From: Candidatus Aerophobota bacterium
GTDB taxonomy: Bacteria; Aerophobota; Aerophobia; Aerophobales; B3-G15
Length of the DNA: 8,165 nucleotides
Assembly: GCA_030607765.1 (NCBI GenBank)
Contig: JAUWJJ010000039.1
Location: forward strand, 1 to 8,165
Direction: 5' to 3'
The translations under genes were made by a program, and so were the position numbers. This document shows positions 1 to 7,475 of this stretch, piece by piece. The notes beneath the pieces are model-generated. The model saw nothing but the letters and a program-made list of their open reading frames with translations. It was not told the origin of the DNA and ran no database searches. Each line of letters starts with the position of its first letter. Position 1 is the stretch's first letter.

Positions 1-218
1 ATAACTTCGCTAACTGTTCCATCTCCTCCACAAACGATGACCCTTTGATAGCCTGCCTCTTTTGCTTTTTGAGCAAATATTTTCGCCTGACCGCAGCCCC
101 TGGTCAGTACCAGATCATATTTAATTCCTTTCTATTTGAGTTTTTTTTGAACCAGGGGAAACATTTTTTCGATTTTTCCCCGGCCAGCAATAGGATTTAC
201 AATCAGCTTTGTCTTCAC
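1..218 (-). pseudogene. Diacylglycerol/lipid kinase family protein, N-terminal part, interrupted by in-frame TAG; runs off the window
   Basis: The minus strand from a GTG at 218 encodes the start of a DAGK_cat (YegS/LCB5-type) lipid kinase, a family that phosphorylates diacylglycerol or related lipids with ATP. Visible motifs are NPIAGRGK at residues 8-15 (the usual first-strand nucleotide-binding segment) and GGDGTVSEV at 64-72 (the family signature, with S where N is common). Between them, codon 29 (bases 132-134) is TAG. The frame is unchanged on both sides and the flanking sequence (KKLK, stop, KGIKYDLVLT) aligns without a gap, so this is one nonsense codon rather than a frameshift. It falls in a variable linker where K, E or Q would be normal. 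The GTG lies 3 bases after the upstream TAA, so the gene ends the operon of 222-3407. Only 72 codons are visible. It could be a true pseudogene, a sequencing or assembly error, or UAG read-through; the family call is firm, the functional state is not. Confidence 0.72.
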
Positions 219-221
219 TTC

Positions 222-2324
222 TTAGAACCTACAGCCCAGAGCTACACGTGCTTTCCTTTGATTCAGCGAAAATGTAACGTGGTATTTTTCTGCTAATTTT
301 TCATTGTAATCCATAACGGCCTCATAAGCATCTTTGCATTCTCCTACCTTAAAAGAAATTAAAATTAAAAGGCCAAGGGTCTTCGTAGATTCTTCAGATA
401 CAAGAACAAGTGAGCCTAACTCTATTAAGAAGAATATTAGACCTCTTGAATACCGCTCTTTAGCATAAATATGCCCAAGAGAGGGGAAAACGAGGGCAGC
501 TCCCACACCTATCCAGGGATTTTTTCTTTTAGTCTGATAATAACTCAGAAATTCCTCGGAAGGTTTGTTAATACGTCCTTGAGGCTTAAGATATACTAAA
601 GGAATATCAGGCATTAAATCCCCATTCAAATCAGGAATATGAGAAAGATACTCTATGAATGCCTGCCATTCTGTAAGTTCCTGAATACCACTGCTTGCAG
701 GATCTCTATCTACCAGAATTTGTGTCCTGCCTGCAGGAGTGTTAAGAGGAATAGGATTTCCTTCCCTATCCCTGGGAACTATAATTAGCCAGGGAACATA
801 ACTTCTAATAAGAGATAGGAGATCTACCAAAAGAAGATTGACCCCAACTTTGTAAAAAGTTCTGGTATCCAAGGTATCAAAAGAAATATAACTTGTAGTG
901 GCACTGTCCCATTTCTCTATTTTTGTTACTTTCCTAAAAAGTGGTCGCAGGGGATTGTAGTAGAATCTTAACCCTGATACCTGGAGAAAGTATCCCTTAC
1001 CCCTGGTTAATGAGATATAAATCGATATCTCCAGAACCCTTTTTATCTCCTGAGCATTAAGATAAAAACTGACCAAAGGATAGCCTGGTTTCATATTGGA
1101 ACCAATGCCTAAGGAGGCAATGCGAAATGCATCTGCAGTTTTGATTATCCCTGTATTAATATTGCCGCGAATAAAGCCTGTTGGTTGAAAGGTGATATCT
1201 ACAGAATCCTCGGGTTGATAAAAATCAATAGCAAAGCGCATACTGTCGGTAATTAAGTCTCCAAGATTGGTCTCGCTAATAAGCTCAGGCTCTCCAATCA
1301 AATCAAAGTCTGTGGATGCCAGCAATTTCCCGGATTCTAACCCAACAGGATTCAATATTTCTTTATCGACGATACTGGTGTAGTCGTTGATAGTTTTCTG
1401 AATAGAGGAATCTTTAGAAATGGTATCGTCAATAGGAATTAACTGATAGCCTCGCATAGAAATTTTCCCCTCATCCACAGATACCTCTAATTTACCCAGG
1501 TATTTTGTATATGAACCTGCCTCAACTATAAGAGTATTCCCGATATGGACTGGTTGAAACAGAGCGGTATGGCAATGTCCGGCAATAATTATATCAATAC
1601 CTTTAATCAATCTTGCCAGGTTCTTATCTTCATCAAGCCCGGAATGGGAAAGCAAGATTAACAGATCAACACCCTTGCTTCTAACAACGTTTACTATATG
1701 CTGGATAACCTCTTCACTATGTTCAAATTCTACCGGAGCCGCTCCAAGTGCCTCCTGCGCTGCTTTAGTTCCCAATAAACCAATAATGCCTACCTTTAAC
1801 CCATTGGACAGGTTTTTCACAAGATAGGGTCTAATAAACCCAGCATCGTATAGTCTTTTAAGATCATTATCACTGGAATCAAAGGCATTGAACCTTATGT
1901 TGGAAGCAATAATGGGAACCGTTGAGCCACCTCCATTTTTTCCGGCAATATCAATAATATTAGCTAAAGCCCGGGGTCCCCACTCGAACTCATGATTGCC
2001 TAAAGTTGTAGCATCAAATTCAAGGGTATTCATTAAAGTAAGTTCTGGACTCAGAGTTGTAGTTAGCAGATGATAGAGTGTTCCAACCATAAAATCGCCT
2101 GAATCCAAGAGCAGCACAGGCTCATTTTTTTCTGCTTTTCTCTGTTTGACTTCTCTTACCCTGGTAGCCAAACGGGAGAACCCGTCCAGATGCGAGTGTA
2201 TGTCATTAGTATGCAGAATGGTTAAATTACCTTTTGCGGCCAGGCCTACTTTAGGAGCTGTTAAAATTAAGATTTGTAAAGCAATGAATATAGAAATTAG
2301 CCAATTAGCCCTTTTATTTGACAC
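222..2324 (-). CDS. Secreted 5'-nucleotidase / metallophosphoesterase with C-terminal membrane domain
   Basis: This 700-residue protein belongs to the 5'-nucleotidase/2',3'-cyclic phosphodiesterase (UshA-like) family, which dephosphorylates nucleotides outside the cytoplasm. A signal peptide occupies about residues 1-30. The metallophosphoesterase domain (about 33-290) shows its metal ligands: D41 and H43 in HTNDIHSH, D77 in DSGDF, N110-H111-E112 in GNHE, H227, and H250/H252 in AGHCHT. The substrate-binding C-terminal domain (about 325-545) shows NLGDLITD, GFIRGNI and GYFLQVSGLRFYYNP. A linker has a calcium-loop-like DLNGDLMPD (565-573). After it come about 100 extra residues with three hydrophobic stretches (about 603-620, 628-643, 646-660) and PSLGHIYAKERYSRG, resembling TM2/DUF5683-type small membrane domains; this part is not usual for the family. 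The start is GTG, with AGGA nine bases upstream. It lies 30 bases after the LEA-like gene and is probably cotranscribed. The substrate is not determined by the sequence. Confidence 0.93.
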   Translation of the reverse strand: MSNKRANWLISIFIALQILILTAPKVGLAAKGNLTILHTNDIHSHLDGFSRLATRVREVKQRKAEKNEPVLLLDSGDFMVGTLYHLLTTTLSPELTLMNTLEFDATTLGNHEFEWGPRALANIIDIAGKNGGGSTVPIIASNIRFNAFDSSDNDLKRLYDAGFIRPYLVKNLSNGLKVGIIGLLGTKAAQEALGAAPVEFEHSEEVIQHIVNVVRSKGVDLLILLSHSGLDEDKNLARLIKGIDIIIAGHCHTALFQPVHIGNTLIVEAGSYTKYLGKLEVSVDEGKISMRGYQLIPIDDTISKDSSIQKTINDYTSIVDKEILNPVGLESGKLLASTDFDLIGEPELISETNLGDLITDSMRFAIDFYQPEDSVDITFQPTGFIRGNINTGIIKTADAFRIASLGIGSNMKPGYPLVSFYLNAQEIKRVLEISIYISLTRGKGYFLQVSGLRFYYNPLRPLFRKVTKIEKWDSATTSYISFDTLDTRTFYKVGVNLLLVDLLSLIRSYVPWLIIVPRDREGNPIPLNTPAGRTQILVDRDPASSGIQELTEWQAFIEYLSHIPDLNGDLMPDIPLVYLKPQGRINKPSEEFLSYYQTKRKNPWIGVGAALVFPSLGHIYAKERYSRGLIFFLIELGSLVLVSEESTKTLGLLILISFKVGECKDAYEAVMDYNEKLAEKYHVTFSLNQRKARVALGCRF

Positions 2325-2354
2325 TTTTACTTATCCTAAACTAAGTTTGAAAAT

Positions 2355-3407
2355 TCATTGGGAACTCTTTAGAGCCAGAAAATCAGTCTCAAAGCTTCCC
2401 TCAACCTCCTTTGGCCATCGAGCAAGTGTAGCTCCAAGAAATTTCACAAGAAGAGAGTATTGAAATTGATAGCTGGTCCTCTCATAAGATTTGATGTGAG
2501 AAATCCACCAGGTTTTTAGCTTCCTGCTGTCCATTTTGATAGTAAAGACTACCGATTTTGTTTTACCTGGCCAAATGACCAAAGGTAGTCCAGTACTACC
2601 TTCTGCCATCTTGATCCCATTTAATAGAAAATCATATTCAATCCTATTTATAATTGGTGCTCCTGGTATTTTGCTGGAATTATAAATCTTAATCGTGTAC
2701 TTTATCTGGGTTTCCTTGGTTGTAATTTTTCCCCATTCAGAATGTAAAGACTGAATTTGCAGTGTGTACAACCCAAAATTAAAATTACTTACATCTGTGG
2801 TATTGATATCTCCAAGCATGTCGGTTTGAAACTCATTTTCCCACGAAAAGGGATAGGCCAGATCAACTCCTCCCAAATTTATTATGAGTTCCCCTTTAAT
2901 TATTGCTTTAGTTCTTTCACCATTTTTTATATGAGAGGTCCACCATTTAGCGATATTCTCACTGTTATTGTTAATTTTACTATTAAAGCGAACAAGGCTG
3001 CCCTTAGCTACCCTCTCAATAGTGAGATCCTCACCCAGACCCTCAGCCATTTTAATACCGTTAAGATAGATGCTACAGCTAACCGATAGCGGAACTAAAG
3101 ATAAATTTGGCTCACTGACTAAAACCTGAGTAACAATGGTGGTGGTATCAGATAAGACAGGTCCCCAGGAATTGGAGATATTTTCTATTTTAAGAGCAGG
3201 GATTGCTATGGTAGTTCTTTCTCCTATTTCTTCCAGTGGGAACTCCTCTTTACTTTTTGGAATAACAGTTGGGTGTATTATTTGTTCAGCTTGAACAATA
3301 CCAGCCCCTACAGTTATCAGGAGAATAAGAAGTGTAATAATTCTTATCATATTATTGGTGAAGATGCATAGCTGTTCTTGTAAAGATAGTTTGGTTTTTA
3401 CACTCAT
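2355..3407 (-). CDS. Secreted or membrane-anchored protein with two tandem LEA14/WHy (LEA_2) domains
   Basis: From the chosen ATG the protein has 350 residues. An N-terminal hydrophobic segment (about 20-40, ending VQA before EQ) looks like a signal peptide or anchor. Two copies of one domain follow, at about 66-200 and 213-346. Both contain LNGIKMAEG (115-123 and 262-270), then about 30 residues later WW-x-SHIK-x-x-ERT (155 and 300 onward), and end in FxTD. An extended strand with an N/EPN-like turn, a YLNG hairpin and a closing FxT-D segment is typical of LEA type 2/WHy domains, known from desiccation-related proteins of plants, archaea and some bacteria. No catalytic residues are visible; a structural, protective or binding role is inference. 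The ATG at 3419 is also in frame, but the promoter candidate at 3425-3452 would put the transcript start near 3418, and GAGG lies six bases before the ATG at 3407. A third in-frame ATG at 3350 lacks a ribosome site. First gene of an operon with the nucleotidase. Confidence 0.8.
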   Translation of the reverse strand: MSVKTKLSLQEQLCIFTNNMIRIITLLILLITVGAGIVQAEQIIHPTVIPKSKEEFPLEEIGERTTIAIPALKIENISNSWGPVLSDTTTIVTQVLVSEPNLSLVPLSVSCSIYLNGIKMAEGLGEDLTIERVAKGSLVRFNSKINNNSENIAKWWTSHIKNGERTKAIIKGELIINLGGVDLAYPFSWENEFQTDMLGDINTTDVSNFNFGLYTLQIQSLHSEWGKITTKETQIKYTIKIYNSSKIPGAPIINRIEYDFLLNGIKMAEGSTGLPLVIWPGKTKSVVFTIKMDSRKLKTWWISHIKSYERTSYQFQYSLLVKFLGATLARWPKEVEGSFETDFLALKSSQ

Positions 3408-3419
3408 TTGAAACCTCAT

Positions 3420-3547
3420 CTTTTATTATATTTATTTTTAAGGAGAACTCAAGTTTCCTTTATTTATGAGTTTAATATCTAATGTAAATCTTGAAAGCTA
3501 TTGTAGGTAATTTAGAAGAGGGCTGAGACTGTGAACCAGGTAAGTTT
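3420..3547. other. Intergenic spacer between the signalling operon and the LEA/nucleotidase operon
   Basis: These 128 bases separate the end of the response regulator gene from the next gene on the same strand. I see the promoter candidate at 3425-3452 but no convincing hairpin with a T-tract for ending transcription of the upstream operon. Read-through from the signalling genes into the LEA/nucleotidase genes is therefore possible. Confidence 0.5.
3425..3452 (-). promoter_or_regulatory. Sigma-70-type promoter candidate for the LEA/nucleotidase operon
   Basis: On the minus strand, TTGAGT (3447-3452) is followed after 16 bases by a perfect TATAAT (3425-3430). The expected transcript start is about 3417-3419, giving a leader of roughly 10-12 bases before the ATG at 3407. 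The ATG at 3419 would sit at or before the transcript start, which supports the downstream start. In such AT-rich DNA a TATAAT can arise by chance, so the match is suggestive only. Confidence 0.45.
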
Positions 3548-5299
3548 TTAGATGAAATTGTTAGCTTCATCCTCGAATTTAAATCCTTTTTCAGTAAAAA
3601 GCTTCAGGCAAACATCTACCACATAAGAATCGTAAAGGACACCCTTATTCTGCGAGATTTCCTTCAAAGCTTCATCTATGCCATGAGCTGGACGGTAAGG
3701 CCTGTGAGAAACCATAGCCTCAACGACATCAGCTACAGCTAATATTCTTGCCTCAAGGAGAATATCATTATTTTTTAACCCTCGAGGGTATCCAGAACCG
3801 TTCATCCTTTCATGATGTTGAAGTACAATCTTTGCAACCGGCCAGGGAAACTCTATCTCTTTTAAAACATCATAACCTAACCGTGGATGAGTTTTAACCA
3901 TCTTAAATTCTAATCTGGTTAACCGAGCAGGTCTGCTGAGAATCTCAGTTGGCACATTTATCTTGCCAATATCATGAATAAGTGCGCTTATATTGATCCC
4001 ATCGATTTGATCTTCTGAAAGACCCATTTCTTTAGCTATGGTAACGGTAAGTTCGGTTACTCTCTGTTGATGACCAGCAGTATAGGGGTCTCTAATTTCC
4101 ACTGCCGCCGTCAGGGCATTTGTTGTTCCCTTGAAGATTTTTTGCAATTTCTTGAAACTTTGTTTAAGTTCTTTCTCCGCTTTTTTAAGCTGGGTGGTGT
4201 CTCTGGAAACCTCTAACACTGCTGTGGGGTTTCCCTCTCTATCTCTTAGCGCTACATTAGCAGTACAATAGAAATATATTATTTCCCCGTCTTTATCCAT
4301 CACCTGGATATCATGCCTATGAACCTTACCATCCTGAAACGCCTTAAGTGTGCAGCAGGGTTCACAAGGCTCTTTTCTTTTACGGTATACTTCATAACAT
4401 TTTTTGCCAATAATATGATTACCAAAAATTTTCCTGGTGGTTTTATTGGCCCAGACAATATTTAAATCTTTATCCACCATACTCATATGATCATCAATAG
4501 AGTGCAACATAGCATTTAATTTTCCTTCACTTTCTACCAGAGCTTCCTTCGCTCGCTTGCGCTCGGTGATGTCTCGGATTATTCCCTGCCGTGCTACAGT
4601 TCCTTGATAGACCGTCCTGCTTATGGAGATCTCGGCATCGAACTCGGTACCATCCCTGTGCAATGCCTTAAACTGGTAGTAGCTGGGTTCATATTCTTCC
4701 TTTTTCCTGGCAAAGCCTCCTACCTTCATCAATCTTCGGTACTGTGGTGATATAAAATCGGTGAATTTACGACCCACTACCTTCTCTTCGCTCCGTAAGT
4801 CGAAGATTTTAAGTAGTGCTCGGTTCACAAACCTTATCTTGAGCCCTTGAACGATAACTATCCCATCGAGGGAGTTCTCTACCAGGCTTCGGTATTTCTC
4901 CTCCGATTCCTGCAGTTTTTTCTCCATCTGGCTTTTGAAAAGAGCTATTTCAATGGATGCGAGAAGTTGCCTCTCCTGGAACGGTTTAACAATGTAAGCA
5001 TACGGCTCAATGGTTTTAGCTTTATCTATTAACTCAATATCCGCATATGCAGTTAAAAATATAACAGGGATGTCCATTTTCTCCTTTATCTCATAAGAAG
5101 CGTCTATGCCGTTTTTCTTCCCTCTGAGAACAATATCCATCAATATCAAATCAGGCTTAAGCTCAACTGCCTTTTTTATAGCATCCTCTGCGGTGGCAGC
5201 ATACCCTGCCACTTTGTAACCAATCTCTGTAACCATCATTCCCAGATCTTTGGCTATAATGGCTTGGTCTTCAACAATTAATATTCTCGCATTTTTCAT
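3548..5299 (-). CDS. Response regulator, REC-PAS-PAS-HD-GYP (predicted cyclic di-GMP phosphodiesterase)
   Basis: This 583-residue soluble protein has four domains. The receiver domain (1-120) shows the acidic pair E10/D11, phosphorylation site D55 in LILMD, T83 and K105-P106. PAS 1 (about 131-250) ends in DITERKRAKEAL. PAS 2 (about 255-375) carries C301, C312, C315 and C316 in CYEVY...PCEPCC. The HD-GYP domain (about 385-575) shows H410, H442-D443 in HDIGK, H495-H496-E497, GSGYPRGL at 501-508 and D524 in AVADVVEAM, followed by RPYR. The metal ligands and GYP motif look complete, so cyclic di-GMP hydrolysis is the likely output; some HD-GYP proteins prefer other cyclic dinucleotides. N500 replaces the aspartate often seen just before the GYP loop, a common variant. 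It starts 21 bases after the kinase gene with an AGAGAG-like ribosome site, so it is very likely that kinase's partner. PAS 1 is richer in G+C than the flanking domains. Confidence 0.95.
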   Translation of the reverse strand: MKNARILIVEDQAIIAKDLGMMVTEIGYKVAGYAATAEDAIKKAVELKPDLILMDIVLRGKKNGIDASYEIKEKMDIPVIFLTAYADIELIDKAKTIEPYAYIVKPFQERQLLASIEIALFKSQMEKKLQESEEKYRSLVENSLDGIVIVQGLKIRFVNRALLKIFDLRSEEKVVGRKFTDFISPQYRRLMKVGGFARKKEEYEPSYYQFKALHRDGTEFDAEISISRTVYQGTVARQGIIRDITERKRAKEALVESEGKLNAMLHSIDDHMSMVDKDLNIVWANKTTRKIFGNHIIGKKCYEVYRKRKEPCEPCCTLKAFQDGKVHRHDIQVMDKDGEIIYFYCTANVALRDREGNPTAVLEVSRDTTQLKKAEKELKQSFKKLQKIFKGTTNALTAAVEIRDPYTAGHQQRVTELTVTIAKEMGLSEDQIDGINISALIHDIGKINVPTEILSRPARLTRLEFKMVKTHPRLGYDVLKEIEFPWPVAKIVLQHHERMNGSGYPRGLKNNDILLEARILAVADVVEAMVSHRPYRPAHGIDEALKEISQNKGVLYDSYVVDVCLKLFTEKGFKFEDEANNFI

Positions 5300-5320
5300 T
5301 ATTAAGTCTCTCTGTATCTT

Positions 5321-7057
5321 TCATTTTTTTATTTTAAATTTTATATTAAAGGTTGTCCCTTCTTTATTGATGATATCTAAGGTTCCCTGTAACTGGTCTT
5401 CTACCAAAATTTTTACCAGGGACAGACCCATTGTTTTGGTTGTATTAATATCAAATCCCCTTGGTAATCCAACACCATCATCGCTGACAGTAAAATTAAT
5501 TTCACCTTTTTTCGTTGCACTAAGGACAACCTCAATTTTCCCTTTTTTTCTTTTATCAAAAGCATATTTGAAAGTGTTCGTTAATAGTTCATTAACAATT
5601 AATCCGACAGGCACTGCAATAGATACTGGAAATGGATAATCATCTATATGAACTACCAGGGTAATTTTCTTATCTTTAACCGGGTAACTCTGGAGCAACT
5701 GAGTTAACAATTTTTCTACAAAGCTTTTCATACTAATTTCTGATAAGTTTTTGCTTTCATATAATTGGCTATGGATAAGAGCTATAGTATTTATCCTATC
5801 TTTGGATTCAGAGAGTATATCAATTGTTTTTTTATCTTTGGTAGAGTGCGCTTGAATATTGAGTAGACTTGACACAACCTGAAGATTATTCTTTATGCGA
5901 TGATGCATCTCCCACAACAGCACCTCTTTTTCCTTCAGGGATGCCTTTAACTGGTCTTCCATCTTCTTGCGCTTGGTGATGTCCAACACAATCTCGACAG
6001 CGCCCAATACATTGCCGTTCTCACCTCGGATGGGAGAGCCTTGTATGAACCATATTCTCCCGTCGGGAGTTCTTATCTCCCCTTGCTGAGGTTGGCCAGT
6101 TTTATAGGCTTTGGCAATCGGGCAGCCTTTACATGGTTTATTACGCTGATGCCATATTTCATAGCAATGGCGTCCTACTAATTGCTCAGGAGTTAAACCA
6201 ACCGATTTACCTGCAGCCCTGTTTGCCCATAAAATTCTGTTCTTGATGTCCTGGTAGATTACGAGCTCTAACATACTGTCCATAATGGCGATTTTCTCCT
6301 GTTTATCCCTTCTCAGCGCTTCTTCGCTTTCACATATTCGTTCAATATTGTTTAGCAAGTATTGTAGCTCTTGTTTAGCACTCCTTTGAGTAAGGAACTC
6401 CTCGGGTGGGATATAGTAAAAGTTATGGTAGATGTGATTTCTATACACTAAAAGTGGATGAGTCATAATCACATTTTTAATAGTTTCAGGGAGGAATTTT
6501 CGCCTATCATACTGGCAGATAGCAACGCAAGGGTAATTAGGGAAAAAATTTCGATTTAGTTTTGCTTCGTATTCGATGAGTTTTTCTGAACCTGAATAGC
6601 CGCGCAATACCCAGCTCATCTCGCCAGCTGCGCGAAGGGCAGAATAGCCCGAAGCTATGGCCTTTTTAGTTTCAGCGATCAAAAGAGCAATCATACGGTC
6701 CGGGTCGAAAGAGCCTTCCTGTATGTAGACATCACTTTGATGTAAAATAACTAACTGGTCCTTTGCCTCAAAAGCGGCTACATCCAAACCTTCCTGGCGA
6801 AGGTAGCTGCGCACCTCATTGGCTGTATGAGCATCTGTGATGTAGAAGCATTTTTCACTCCTCTTCAGTCCAATTTTTAAAAAGGGGATAATGGTAGCAC
6901 GCCACTCCTCTGGTGAATCATAGACCAGGCAAAGATGACTGGGTGGCTTTAGTTCTTCCAGTGCCTCTCCCAGATCCGAGGATCGGGGTAGGCTCCCAAT
7001 CCCCCCTGCATGCGCAACATAATTTCGTTTTGCACCTTTTGATTTGGCCTCATCCAT
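5321..7057 (-). CDS. Soluble sensor histidine kinase, MEDS-PAS-HisKA_2-HATPase
   Basis: This 578-residue cytoplasmic protein has no membrane segment. Residues about 38-220 match the MEDS sensory domain (named for methanogen/methylotroph DcmR-type sensors), with HLCLVYDSPEEW at the start and GEMSWVLRG in the middle. A PAS domain (about 250-365) contains C298, C309 and C312. The phosphotransfer region is HisKA_2 type, with EMHHRIKNNLQ at 383-393; H386 (or H385) is the probable phosphorylation site. The ATPase domain shows N489 and N494 in NELLTN, DDGVGLP at 526-532 and MGLSLVKIL at 543-551, so it looks active. The ATG at 7057 has a perfect AGGAGG eight bases upstream, which fixes the start. The response regulator follows after 21 bases. 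The MEDS ligand is unknown; in DcmR the domain is linked to dichloromethane response, but this should not be transferred here. G+C falls from about 55% in the MEDS region to about 34% in the kinase core. Confidence 0.94.
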   Translation of the reverse strand: MDEAKSKGAKRNYVAHAGGIGSLPRSSDLGEALEELKPPSHLCLVYDSPEEWRATIIPFLKIGLKRSEKCFYITDAHTANEVRSYLRQEGLDVAAFEAKDQLVILHQSDVYIQEGSFDPDRMIALLIAETKKAIASGYSALRAAGEMSWVLRGYSGSEKLIEYEAKLNRNFFPNYPCVAICQYDRRKFLPETIKNVIMTHPLLVYRNHIYHNFYYIPPEEFLTQRSAKQELQYLLNNIERICESEEALRRDKQEKIAIMDSMLELVIYQDIKNRILWANRAAGKSVGLTPEQLVGRHCYEIWHQRNKPCKGCPIAKAYKTGQPQQGEIRTPDGRIWFIQGSPIRGENGNVLGAVEIVLDITKRKKMEDQLKASLKEKEVLLWEMHHRIKNNLQVVSSLLNIQAHSTKDKKTIDILSESKDRINTIALIHSQLYESKNLSEISMKSFVEKLLTQLLQSYPVKDKKITLVVHIDDYPFPVSIAVPVGLIVNELLTNTFKYAFDKRKKGKIEVVLSATKKGEINFTVSDDGVGLPRGFDINTTKTMGLSLVKILVEDQLQGTLDIINKEGTTFNIKFKIKK

Positions 7058-7064
7058 CTTGCTT

Positions 7065-7071
7065 ACCTCCT
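7065..7071 (-). promoter_or_regulatory. Strong ribosome binding site of the histidine kinase gene
   Basis: On the minus strand the sequence AGGAGGT ends seven bases before the ATG at 7057. It is the best Shine-Dalgarno match in the window and fixes the start of the kinase. The other genes here have weaker sites, so the kinase may be the most efficiently initiated gene in the region. Confidence 0.85.
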
Positions 7072-7209
7072 AAAAATAGACAATAACTTTAAGTAACTGC
7101 TATCATTTATTTTAGGCTTCGATATTTTTTATAATCGAGCTGTAGCTTTGGTAGTTATTCTGGCCAATTCCTTTGGTATAGTGCATAGCTTATCAGAGTA
7201 TTTACATCT

Positions 7210-7240
7210 TTATCATCCTTAGGAAAGATGATAATTTTTT
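7210..7240 (+). terminator. Terminator-like hairpin, plus-strand orientation
   Basis: TTATCATC (7210-7217) and GATGATAA (7227-7234) form a perfect 8-bp inverted repeat with a 9-base loop, directly followed by six T (7235-7240). This is the form of a Rho-independent terminator for plus-strand transcription. The stem is AT-rich and therefore weak, and no plus-strand gene lies upstream. In the opposite direction it lacks a T-tract, so it would be a leader hairpin rather than a terminator for the kinase operon. Confidence 0.3.
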
Positions 7241-7475
7241 CCTCAAACGGTCCTCTTTATTTTTGATCAAGATTGAATCTATCTTTTCTTAAAGCACTTA
7301 TCAGCTTTCTAATAGTTAGGGAAAGTGGTCTTGAATAATCAATTTCCTTCGTATAGTAACAGCTACCTCTGGTTCAGAGAAAATTTAAACTTCCGGAATT
7401 TTCTTTTTCTCTAATCACCTTCAGGAGTGTTATTGTCCATAAATTTTTAAAACTTTTAACCTTGACCTTTATTTT

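Noticed and set aside
45..296. Plus-strand open frame of 83 codons across the left end
   Set aside because: It lies opposite the lipid kinase start and the end of the nucleotidase gene, both of which carry clear family motifs.
3300..3350. ATG at 3350 as the true start of the LEA-like protein, giving a compact signal peptide
   Set aside because: No Shine-Dalgarno sequence precedes it, while the ATG at 3407 has GAGG at proper distance. It remains possible because the signal peptide would look more standard.
5250..5639. Plus-strand open frame of 129 codons over the kinase/regulator junction
   Set aside because: It is antisense to the well-supported ATPase domain and receiver start, and reads as hydrophobic, low-information sequence.
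7391..7398. Palindrome TTCCGGAA as an operator
   Set aside because: A single 8-base palindrome is expected by chance at this scale and has no second copy near a promoter.
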